This document shows, piece after piece, positions 8,857 through 17,700 of a stretch of DNA of 59,031 nt. Positions within the stretch are counted from its first letter, which is position 1. Each line of letters starts with the position of its first letter. The notes below the pieces were generated by a model. The model saw nothing but the letters and a program-made list of their open reading frames with translations. It searched no databases and was not told the origin of the DNA. Made by a program: the position numbers and the translations under genes. Origin of the DNA: Anaeromyxobacter oryzisoli (GTDB lineage Bacteria; Myxococcota; Myxococcia; Myxococcales; Anaeromyxobacteraceae); the NCBI RefSeq assembly GCF_022690765.1, contig NZ_JALCZA010000024.1, positions 1-59,031 of the forward strand, written 5' to 3'.

Positions 8857-8877
8857 CCCCGACCGAGAGAAGTCATC
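8857..8877 (+). repeat. Copy 1 of a three-copy island motif
   Basis: GCCCCGACCGAGAGAAGT here is identical over 18 bases to the minus strand at 11104-11121, and near-identical (one change in CCCCGACCGAGAGTAGT) to the minus strand around 9824-9840. All three lie within this island, one inside the transposase relic, so they may be a REP-like or insertion-associated motif. Confidence 0.35.
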
Positions 8878-9594
8878 GTGGACCCACCTGGTCGTCACCG
8901 ACCCGCACGCCAGGCTCCCGGACTTCCACCGCTACTTCGACGGCCTCACCGCACGGCGATGAACTGCTTCCTCGGCCGGCGGGACGGCTTCTGGGAATGC
9001 GACACCTGCAGCGCCGTTCGCCTCGAGAGCCCCGAGGCCGTCATCAAGAAGATGGTCTACGTCCTCGCCAACCCCGTCGCCGCTGGCCTCGTCCGCCGCG
9101 CCCAGCAGTGGCCGGGGCTCTGGTCCTCCCCGTCCCTCATCGACCCGCCCATCGTCGCCGAGCGGCCGGCGGGCTTCTTCCGCAAGCTCGGCCGGATGCC
9201 GGCCTCGGCGACGCTCCAGCTCGAGAGGCCTCCCGGTTTCGAGACCGACGCCGCCTTCGCCGAGCGCTTGAGCGAGAAGCTGCGCGAAGCCGAGGACCGC
9301 GCCGCGACAGAGCTCGAAGCCGACGCGCGATCCTTCCTCGGCGCACCCCGCGTCCTCGCCCAGAAGCCCTACGCGCGCCCCGCTCCCGGCGAGCCGCGGC
9401 GAGAGCTCAACCCACGGGTCGCGTGCAGAACAAGGTGGAAGCGGATCGAGACGCTCCAGCGGCTCGAGGAGTTCGGATGGGCTTACCAGGCCGCCCTCGA
9501 GTCCTGGAGAGCCGGCGTCCGCGACGTGATCTTCCCCCTCGGCACGTGGCTGATGCGCGTCCAGCACGCCGCGCGCTCTCAGGCGTACGGATAG
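8870..9594 (+). pseudogene. REP-associated tyrosine transposase (Y1/HUH, IS200-like), frameshifted relic
   Basis: The family's middle part is readable but split over two frames. One frame gives HLVVTDPHARLPDFHRYFDGL and stops at 8962; the other continues AMNCFLGRRDGFW, then VYVLANPVAAGLV and an RRAQQWPG motif, and runs to 9594. One base is missing near 8957. The expected HUH region (usually MSNHxHLVV) is also disrupted just upstream, and the N-terminus is unrecognisable. RAYT proteins normally mobilise short palindromic REP sequences; this copy cannot be active. The C-terminal 130 residues are intact and family-like. Confidence 0.65.
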
Positions 9595-9822
9595 CCCGAC
9601 CGGTCCGCCCGACCAGGCAGCCCCCACCGGATCTCCAGGCGAGACGCCGGCGGATCGCGCACGCCACCGCACCGGCGCTCCTGGGTCGAGGTTGCCTGTC
9701 GCGATGACGTGTCTGTTCGCGGCGTTCATTGGGGGTCGCCTGGGGACTCCTGCCTCGCCACATTCGTTCCCGAATCCCGATCCTTCCACTTACGGTACAG
9801 CCACGTCATCCTCTTCCACGAA

Positions 9823-10041
9823 CTACTCTCGGTCGGGGGGTCCCGAGCTGGGCCGGAGGAACTGGCTCGCTGCCCGCGCGGTGCCGCGGTACATCGACTC
9901 GAGCTCCGCCTGAAACTTGTCGTCGAAGATCTCGTGCCGATGAGTGCGCAGGAAGCCGAACAACTTCCGCTTCTTCTCGAGCCGCTTGAGGATGAACTGC
10001 TCCTGCCGCGTCGCCTCATGCTTCGGGTGCCATCGCTCCAT
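9823..10041 (-). pseudogene. N-terminal fragment of an IS1182-family transposase
   Basis: Starting at ATG 10041 the frame encodes MERWHPKHEATRQEQF, then LKRLEKKRKLFGFLRTHRHE and IFDDKFQAELESMYR, which matches the start of IS1182-type DDE transposases. After MYRGT one base is lost: the correct reading in the next frame is AGSEPVPPAQL, the family continuation. After that only about 20 codons remain and the catalytic domain is absent. A 5' piece of an element decayed by deletion and frameshift. Confidence 0.65.
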
Positions 10042-10137
10042 GCCTGCCGTCTCCCTCGCGGGCACCGGCCCGCGCGGAGCGCAGAAGATCACGGCGCCGA
10101 TGGGCCGTGTCGATCCGCTGCGCGTAAGGCATGGGAT

Positions 10138-10386
10138 TCATGGGACTTCCAAGCCCATTGCTGCTCTAGGCAAGGCAATCACGAGGCCGCCCGGCGTCCC
10201 CCCTTCTCTCTCGGCGGTCCTCCTAGCGAACGTTTCGCCGTGCCATGGTTGACCGCCGTGAACAGTGACCGGCCCGACAACGGGTTCCATGGTCGCGGCC
10301 TTCTCCTCGGTCGTACCGTGAATCACATACTCGAATGGCTCAGGTCGCAAGCCTTCGCAGTTCACGTCAGTCCGGTGTTCGTTCAT
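10138..10386 (-). CDS. Hypothetical small protein or relic
   Basis: An 82-codon frame lying 23 bp after the end of the broken 10410-10770 gene on the same strand. The first 50 residues (PEPFEYVIHGTTEEKA and PVVGPVTVHGGQPWHGE) look protein-like; the rest is Ala/Gly/Arg-rich. No ribosome site is obvious and no family is recognised. It may be the tail of the same decayed unit or chance. Confidence 0.25.
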   Translation of the reverse strand: MNEHRTDVNCEGLRPEPFEYVIHGTTEEKAATMEPVVGPVTVHGGQPWHGETFARRTAEREGGTPGGLVIALPRAAMGLEVP

Positions 10387-10409
10387 CGGCGGCAGCTAGG
10401 ACGGTTCGC

Positions 10410-10770
10410 CTACGCGCCCTTCCCCTCTGCGCTCCCGAAGTAGCGCACATCCATGTCTCGGTCACATTCAGCCATCAAACGGGGAACTGACCGCAGAGTG
10501 CGATGTTCTGACATCTCCGACGGGGGAGCGGACTGAACGATCGCCAGGAAGCGCCTTCGTTCGTCACCAGCGAGACTAGATACCTCACTCGGGTGGCCAT
10601 CCTAGTCCATTCCGGCTTGCTTCCGCTCTAAGGACAGGAGGAACCGGAAGAGCTCTCCCCACCAGGGATGCCACTTCACGTCATCGCCACGACGAATAAA
10701 GAAGTAACGAGCCCCCCCCGGTGGAATGAGGGACATCTACCCTGATTGTATCTATTTCGGAATCTGTCAT
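10410..10770 (-). pseudogene. Decayed small gene, candidate immunity gene of a displaced toxin
   Basis: The start ATG 10770 overlaps the stop of the preceding fragment (ATGA), a typical coupled arrangement. Reading begins MTDSEIDTIRVDVPHSTGG. A run of eight G (C on the plus strand, about 10712-10719) shifts the frame; with seven G it continues ARYFFIRRGDDVKWHPWWG and LFRFLLSLERKQAGMD to TAG at 10602-10604. The same frame stays open beyond that TAG with protein-like sequence to a second TAG at 10410. I read this as a gene of about 119 codons carrying one frameshift and one nonsense change. Alternatively the gene ends at 10602. No family recognised. Confidence 0.4.
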
Positions 10771-10955
10771 GGCTTGAACGTTCCCGGCGGCAACGGCTCG
10801 ATTATTCCTCTTCTTTCCACCACGTCCGCTGCCCCGGGCTCGAATATCGTCTCGAAACGTCCAGACATGTCGGGCACCTCCTGTGTTCGAACCAATCCTT
10901 GCCGCCTAAGGTTCTCCATGACTGGGCGCGGCAACGCAATAACCAGTGTTACCGC
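10767..10955 (-). pseudogene. C-terminal fragment of a protein cut by the IS3 remnant, candidate toxin tail
   Basis: About 60 codons from roughly 10950 down to TGA 10767-10769 read as ordinary protein (PRPVMENLRRQGLVRTQE, then DMSGRFETIFEPGAADVVE and a PLPPGTFKP end). Upstream the frame runs straight into the opposite-strand IS3 transposase remnant, so the 5' part has been lost by insertion. Its stop overlaps the start of the next small gene. Low GC, tail-plus-small-gene layout and position downstream of the Rhs/immunity pair are what a displaced Rhs tip with its immunity gene would look like. No toxin fold recognised. Confidence 0.4.
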
Positions 10956-11071
10956 GTCGACTATAACGAGGTCAGGCCGCACAGTTCGCTCGACAACCAG
11001 ACGCCGATGGCGTTTGCTCGCAGTTCAATCTGGCTCACACCGGTAGCCGTCTAGAGTCGGGGGGCAGGTCA
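10955..11071 (+). pseudogene. 3' end of an IS3-family element (transposase C-terminus plus right end)
   Basis: The frame ending at TAG 11052-11054 encodes the hallmark IS3 integrase C-terminus (YRVDYNEVRPHSSLDNQTP), followed three bases later by TCGGGGGGCAGGTCA at 11057-11071, which also occurs at 8229-8243 and is read as the right inverted repeat. The DDE catalytic core and the left end are missing. The remnant truncates the minus-strand fragment at 10767-10955. Confidence 0.65.
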
Positions 11072-11103
11072 CACTGATCGTGCGGCTACTTCACGTTCTT
11101 CCC

Positions 11104-11121
11104 CGAACTTCTCTCGGTCGG
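11104..11121 (-). repeat. Copy 3 of the three-copy island motif
   Basis: The minus strand reads GCCCCGACCGAGAGAAGT, identical to 8857-8874 on the plus strand, and lies about 30 bp beyond the IS3 right end. Confidence 0.35.
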
Positions 11122-11185
11122 GGCTAACTGTCCGTCTCCGTCATCAGGACTTTTGCGAAGAGAGCGCGGAGGATCACGCGCCCGA

Positions 11186-11452
11186 TCACGGCCGCCAGAC
11201 GGACTTCGCCGGGTGGTTTCCGTGGCTCGTGATCATGGAGAGGACGATCATGGAGTGGTCGTCGGCGTCGTAGTCCGTCCAGTCGAGGGCGACGATGATC
11301 TCCTGACGTTCACCGTCGCCTTCCCTGAAGACCGGACAGGTCCCGACCTCGCGCTGGACCTTCCCAAACATCAGGGAACTCTCAGTCCGGGCGTTGGGCG
11401 TTCGGTTTCCGTTCGCGTCGACCCGGCTCACCACCGGCGCGCTCGCGCGCAC
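11186..11452 (-). pseudogene. IS4-like DDE transposase fragment
   Basis: An 88-codon frame. The central part (IIVALDWTDYDADDHSMIVL, then SMITSHGN) resembles the first catalytic-Asp region of IS4-group transposases, which usually read VALDWTDFDADxxxT, LVTxHGRATPL. After SHGN the expected HGRATPL is damaged and the frame ends. Residues 5-18 at the front (PVVSRVDANGNRT) instead resemble a piece of the Rhs gene, so the fragment may be a junction of two relics. Non-functional. Confidence 0.45.
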
Positions 11453-11549
11453 GTCGAAAGGAGGACTCGTGTTGCGCGATGCGGGCTCTGTCGAGGGGAT
11501 AGTCTTTCACGACCTGAAGCCTGATCCTCCTGCACGGGTCGCACAAGAA

Positions 11550-11792
11550 TCACGATGCCCACTCCGTGGCATCCGGCAGGCGCCCCGCCTTCCACTCCTT
11601 CCGTATCTTCGCGGCGGCTCTGCTGAACACGTGACCCTTCTCGTCTCCCGGAAGGGGCTCCACCACCGTCACTTCGCCACTGGACTTCTTGATGGCAAGT
11701 GTTCCAGCTTCCCCACCATCGCTCTCGAAACGGTAGCGGGCTGAATCTTGGTCCTCGAAGCACTTGGTGAGTATGACGTGGAAGGCCATCAT
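11550..11792 (-). CDS. Putative immunity protein for the Rhs toxin tip
   Basis: An 80-residue soluble, acidic protein with no signal peptide or membrane segment, so cytoplasmic. Its ATG immediately follows the Rhs stop (TAG-ATG-ATG), so it is translated by reinitiation, the classic position for a cognate immunity gene. It has a beta-rich first half (FHVILTKCFED, ARYRFESDGG, GTLAIKKSSGEVTVVEP) and a helical end with KIRKEWKAGRLPDATEWAS. The GC is below the housekeeping average and matches the toxin tip. Small proteins of this general pattern beside toxin tips are familiar to me, but I cannot name the family. Binding to and blocking the C-terminal domain of the Rhs protein is inferred from position only. 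Confidence 0.7.
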   Translation of the reverse strand: MMAFHVILTKCFEDQDSARYRFESDGGEAGTLAIKKSSGEVTVVEPLPGDEKGHVFSRAAAKIRKEWKAGRLPDATEWAS

Positions 11793-14700
11793 CTACTCCG
11801 GTTTCCATGTACGTCCCGAACGAAGTGTAGCGCCATGCGCCTGCGTGTAGTTGGTCTTGAAGAGGGACTCGAATCTTGACTCGAAGTACTCATGCTGGAG
11901 CAGATCAAGGTCGGACTGGACGAAGTCACCGGCCTTGAGTCTGCTCCAGGCGTTTACGATATCGGGATCGGCATCGAACTGTCGCACGCCTAGGTCCAAC
12001 TCGTGTTCCTTGAAGAACACATGGTCCTTGATGCGCGCCACTTCCGCCTCGGACATTCCCGAGTTCTGAGCGATTGCGCTGACGTCTGCGGTATCGGCGC
12101 GTATACCGTTGTATGCCTCTTCCGCCGCCTCCCATCCCTCGACCGTCGCGGAGTTGAGGACCTGTCGCGCACCTGTCTCCACGCTGGTCGCGGCGCGCAC
12201 ACTCGCAGAAGCGGGGGGATCAGCCAGGTCGCCTGCCCTTGCCGCCCCGACGCTGCCCGACGCGGGACGAGCCGGCGCCGGCTCCTGCGGTGCTGGTGCT
12301 GTCTTGCCCAGTTCGGGTGCCTTGACGAGTTTCGTTTCCGGTTTGGTGGCGGCCTCGACCACCACCGTCACAACAGGTCTCGGCCTCGTTGTCCTGACCG
12401 GGCTTGTTCCCGGCTCGACTCCTCCGGCCGCCAAACCCGCTCCGACTGTCAGTGCAGTTACTTGCGCAGAGCATCCGCCGACACTGGCACCCGGATTCGC
12501 CGGGTCGCACTCGCCGAAGCTGATGGCCTGGAGAGACGGCTGGCCAGAAGTCAGCAGGCCCGCGCCAAAGAGAGCGGCACACGCCTCTGGTCCAAGTGTG
12601 CAGACAACGGCCATCCCGGCGCCAATTGCTGCACCCTCGTTAGCGCCATCGATGGCTTCGTCTGTAGACTTTAGGACTAGTCGGTTCGCCTCAGCTGCTT
12701 TCCGGAACTGCGGCGACTGACTCGGAAACGGTGGAGCCGAGATGTCTAGGAAGAACTTGAGAATGTCCTCCAGCACGCCGTGACCACTGGGGTCCGTGTA
12801 CCGCAGTGGATTGCTGCGGACGTACATGTACCGATGCAAGCTGGGCGCGTCGATGTATGTGCCTTCCAGTGAATCCCTGGAGACGAACGCCCCGATCTCT
12901 GCGTCGTAATACCTCGCCCGCGCATACACGAGCCCGGTCTCCGGGTCGAACTGGTGCCCCGTGAACCCGAGCTTCGGCTCCGAGGACGCCGGCGCCGTGC
13001 CGTTCCGGTACTGTCCCCATGCGTCGTACCGGTGGCCAGCCGCGACGGCACCGGTCGTGCTCGTCAGGTCCGTCGCCGACCCGAGCGCGTCGGTGCTGAT
13101 GAACCGCCGCCCAGCGCCGTCGTCCACGGCCAGCGGCTCGTGTGCGTAGTGGTACCGCCGGTACGCAGGGTGCCCAGTCGAGGCGGAGGCTTCCTGCAAG
13201 ACGTGCCGATCATCGAGCACGTACTCCACGTCCTCCTGGGCGGTCTTACGCTTCACCCGCTGCAGGTCCCCGTCGTAGTCGTACCGGCCCACCTCCACGC
13301 CGTTGTCCACCACCGCCGTCAGCGTGTCCCGCGACGACCAACGCAGCCGCCTCGTCAGCGTCCCCTTCTGCCTCAGGATCAGGTTGCCCGCCGCGTCGTA
13401 GCCGAACGTCGCGCTCTGCGTCGCGTCCACCGCGTCCGTCCGCGCGTACACCCAGTCCGCTCGGTTGAAGCTCGCCGTCACGTCTCGCGTCAGCGTCGCG
13501 CCGGCTGGGATCGGATCGAACCGGGTGAGATCGCTCCCCGACACGACCCCGGTCAGCTCCCGCTCACCGGTCCGGTTCCCCACCGCGTCCAGGCGGTACA
13601 GCTCCGCTCGACCGCCGGAGTAGAGCACGCCGACGAGCCGATCCAGCGCGTCGTAACCATAGGTGGTGAGCTCCTCCGGCCCGAGCGCCGAAGCTCCCGG
13701 CTCACGCCGCTGCTCCACCTGCCTCGTCCGGTTCCCGTCCCCGTCGTACCCATAGTCAAACCGGCTCACCACCGGCACGCTCGCACCGCACGTCTCGTCG
13801 ATCGCCCCTACCGCCGTGACGATCGTCGTGAGCCGCCGGGCCGCGTCGTAGCACCGTCCCTCCCGTAGGCCGTTCGGATAGCTGCTCCCCTTCGCCAGCC
13901 CGTCGGGCCAGTACCCGTAGCTCGCCACCCCCGCCGGCGTCGTCGCCGTCGCGAGCCGGTCGAGCGCGTCGTACGTGTACGACGTCTCCACCCCGTCCGG
14001 ATCCGTCACCCTGGTCCGGTTCCCCTTCGCGTCGTACTCGTACCCCACCACCTTCCCGTCGTACCGGGTCTCGCTCCTCAGCCGGTCGAGCCCGTCGAAC
14101 ACCCGGTCCGTCGTCTCCGTCACCACCCCCGCCGCGGTGTGCTTCTCCTCCCTCCGGTGCTCCACCGCGCCGTTCCCGTTCCACTCCTCCGTGATCGCCG
14201 ACGTGTACGGCAGCTCCACCGGCACGTTCGCCTGGTACTCCGTCCGCTCCCGCCGGTCGAGCAGCCCGTACGTGTACGTCGTCACCAGCAGCCGCGGGTC
14301 CGTCTGCGTCCGCGGGTTCCCGTTCTCGTCGTACGTCCCGCTCCAGTGCAGCGTCCCCCGCTCCGCCGCCGGATCGTCCGCCGGTGCCGGGTCTTCCCCG
14401 TGCACCGCGCTCACCGCCGCGCGGGTCACCAGCCGCTCGTGCCGATCCCGGTGCTGCCACTCGTCCGTCCGCCGGTTCAGCGCGTCGTACGCGTACGTCG
14501 TCAGGCTCCCGTTCCCGTCCTGCTTCGACAGCAGGTTCCGGCTCTCGTCGTACACGAACGTGTACACGCTGCCGTTCGCGTCCGTCACCGACGCGAGCTT
14601 CGACTCCTCCTCGTACGCCCACCGGGTCACGTACCCGCCCGTGCACGCCGCCCCCTGCACGGCCTCGAGCGACATCCCCCGCGCCCCGTCTACCCCGAGC

Positions 14701-17700
14701 GCGTCGCCCCCCAGCGGCCTCTTCTCGCAGACCTTGTTCCCCGCCCCGTCGAACGCCCGCGTCGTCACGTTCCCCAGCGCGTCCTCGCTCCTCACCCCTC
14801 GGTTCAGGTCGTCGTAGCTCTCGCGCAGGTCGAAAGCCCAGGCGCCCCGCGGCCCCTTGGTGGTCAGCCGGTTCCCCGCCTTGTCGTACGTGTACGTCGT
14901 CGCCGCCGCGGCCGTCGTCCCTGCGCCCCGCGTCTCCTTCGTCCGCCGGTTCCCCCCGTCGTACTCCCACTCCGTCCTGTGCCCGTTCCCGTCCACCTTC
15001 GCGATCACGTTCCCGTTGCCGTCGTAGCTCGACGACTCCGTACGCACCTCCCCTCCCGACCCGCGGACCTCCTGCTCGATCCGCCCCATCCCGTCCCGCT
15101 CCCGCACCAGCGGGATCCCCCGGCGATCCGTCGCCGTCTCCGTTCGCGCACCGTCGTCGTAGCTCGTCGACTGCGAGTACACGACCACGCCGTCGCGCAC
15201 GTCGCGCTGCGCCACCGGGCGGTTCGCCGCGTCGAGGTCGTACTCCGCCACGTACCCCTTGCGGTCCGTGACGGCGCGCCGGTTCACCGCGTCCCATCGC
15301 GTGAGCACCGACTTCCCGAGCGCGTCACGGACCTCGACCTCGCGGTGAAGGCCGTCTAGGTATCGCCAGGTGATGTCCCCGCGTGCGTCCACCTCCGCGA
15401 CCTGCGTCTTCCCGTCCAGCCCCGGCTCGTCGATGTACGTCCGCAGCAGCGTCCGGAGCGGCGCGCCCCCGCTCGAGATGGACTCGATCAGGTTCTCCCG
15501 CGTCGGCCGGCCCAGCGCGTCGTACGTGGTGTTCCGAACGATGCCCCGTCGATCCGTGCGCGCAGTGACGTGCCCCTCGCCGTCGAGCTGGGCCGCTTCC
15601 CACACGCCCATCGGGAGCTCTCGGCGGATCGTTCGGCCGAGCGCGTCGTGAAGCTCCTGCGTCTGCCGGCCGAGGGGATCGATGGTCAGGCTTCGGTTCC
15701 CCGCCGCGTCGTACTGGGCTCGCGTGACCAGCCCGAGCGGAACCGTGCCGTCGGCTGGCCTCGCGATGAGCCCGCTCCCGTCGTCGACGATCTCCTGGTA
15801 CACGCGGTCGACGTCGTCGAGCGACCGCGTCGTCACGTACCCGCGCCGGTCGCTGATCGCCACCGTGTGGTTGGCGTCGTCGTACGCCGTCTGCTGCCGG
15901 TACGTGACGGTGCCGGCGAGGGTCGCCACCACCTCCGTCGTCGTCCGCGGCCGGTTCAGGCCGTCGTACGTGGTGGTGCGGGTGAGGTGCGCCACCCCCT
16001 CCGGAGCTTCCTGGGCCAGGACGTGGACGTTGCCGTTGCGATCGTACGCGGTACGCTCCACCCGCCCGACGGCGTCCACCACCGTCGCGACCCGATCGGC
16101 GAAGTCGTAGGTCCACGTCGTCGCGTTGCCGTTGCCGTCGGCCTCGTACGTCTTGTTCCCCACCACGTCGAAGCGGCGGCTGGTGGTGTAGCGAACCAGC
16201 CCGATGCCGGACCGCGCCGGGACCGGAGGGCCCTGAACCCCCACCACCCGGTACAGCGAGTCGAGCTGGTAATCGGTCCGGTGCCCGTGCAGGTCCGTCT
16301 CGAAGACCTTGTTCCCGACGGCGTCGTAACCGTAGGTCGCGGTGAGCCTGCTCACCTGGAGGTCCGCAGGATCGCCGCCCTGCGCCGTGAACGTGGTCGG
16401 ATCCGCGATCGAGACCGTCACCCGGATCGGCCGATCCGCCCAGTCGTACTCGGTGTGGGTCCGAACCCCGCGGCGATCGATCACGTCCGTCCTGTTCCCG
16501 GCCTCGTCGAAGCTGAACGCCGTCGTGACGCCGGCCTGCGGCAGCCCCGGTCCGGTCTCCACGACCAGCGACGGACGCCCGAGGCCGTCGAGGGACGTCA
16601 CGCGGGACAACCCGAAGCCGTTCGTCTCGAGCCTCGGCTGACCGCCCGGCCAGAACGCGTACGACTTCTCGAGCGGCGGAGAGTTTCCCTTCGTGTTGTC
16701 CCGCTTCTCGTAGACGACACGGTCGAGCGCGTCGTAGGACCGCGACAGGGAATGCCCCAGGCTGTCGGTCTGGGTGACGAGCCGGCTCCGCGGGTCGTAC
16801 CCGAGGATCGTGGTGACCACCGATCCCGGCGCCGGGCTCACCTGCTCTCGCGTCGCGTCCCCGTAGCGATCGTAGGCCAGCACCCTCGAGACGTTTCCCT
16901 CTCCATCCGTGGTGCTGACCAGGTCGCCCCGCACGAAGCTCGAGTCGGGGCACCCCGCGTTCACGCCGCAGTAGCTCCACCGTGTAACGACGTCGGCGGC
17001 CGAGGCGCCCGCCCGGCTCGCCAGCTCGTCGCACGACCCGCCCGCCGAGAGGACCGTGCTCGCGAGCGGCGTCGCGTACCGATACACGCCGAGCAGGCGC
17101 CCGGTACCGGTCGTGCCCGAGTCGTAGGTGGTGACGGTCACGCGCCCCGCCGGATCGACGTGACACGTCACGCCACCGAACTGCGCGTCGTAGCTCCATC
17201 GCTCCACCACCGACGAGATCGTCGTTCCGACCCCGTCGTCGGGCGCGACGGTCGCCCCGCCCGCCCCCGACGCCGCAAGCACCGGGACGAGCACGCGCCG
17301 CTCGATCAGGTTGCCCCGCGCATCGTACGCGTACGTCGTCCGGCGACCTCGCGGGTCCTCCTCCGACGCCGGCAGCTCGTGGTTCGAGTCCCAGACCGTC
17401 TTCGACACGGCGCTGAGCTGCGCATCGATCGGGCGCTCGACCTGACTCGCCGCGCCGTACGGATCCATCCAGTAGACGGTCGTGGCGTTCGCGGGGACGT
17501 CCGCACGCGGGCTCTTGACCTTCGTCGCGTACGCGAGGCGCGCGGCGCCGGAGACGGAGATCGTCGCGGGCTCGAGGCTGTAGGTGAACGTCGTCGCCCG
17601 GCCCGGTTGCGGCCCGTTCACGCGCCTGACGCGCTCCTGCTTGTCTCCCATGAGCAGGAACTGTCCCTCGCCCGGCATGGGATCCGATGCCGAGTAGTAG

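Noticed and set aside
8716-8898. 60-codon minus-strand frame with a protein-like end (DRRYLDMTLLNSKEVV)
   Set aside because: It overlaps the RAYT relic on the other strand, has no ribosome site and its first half is antisense to the relic.
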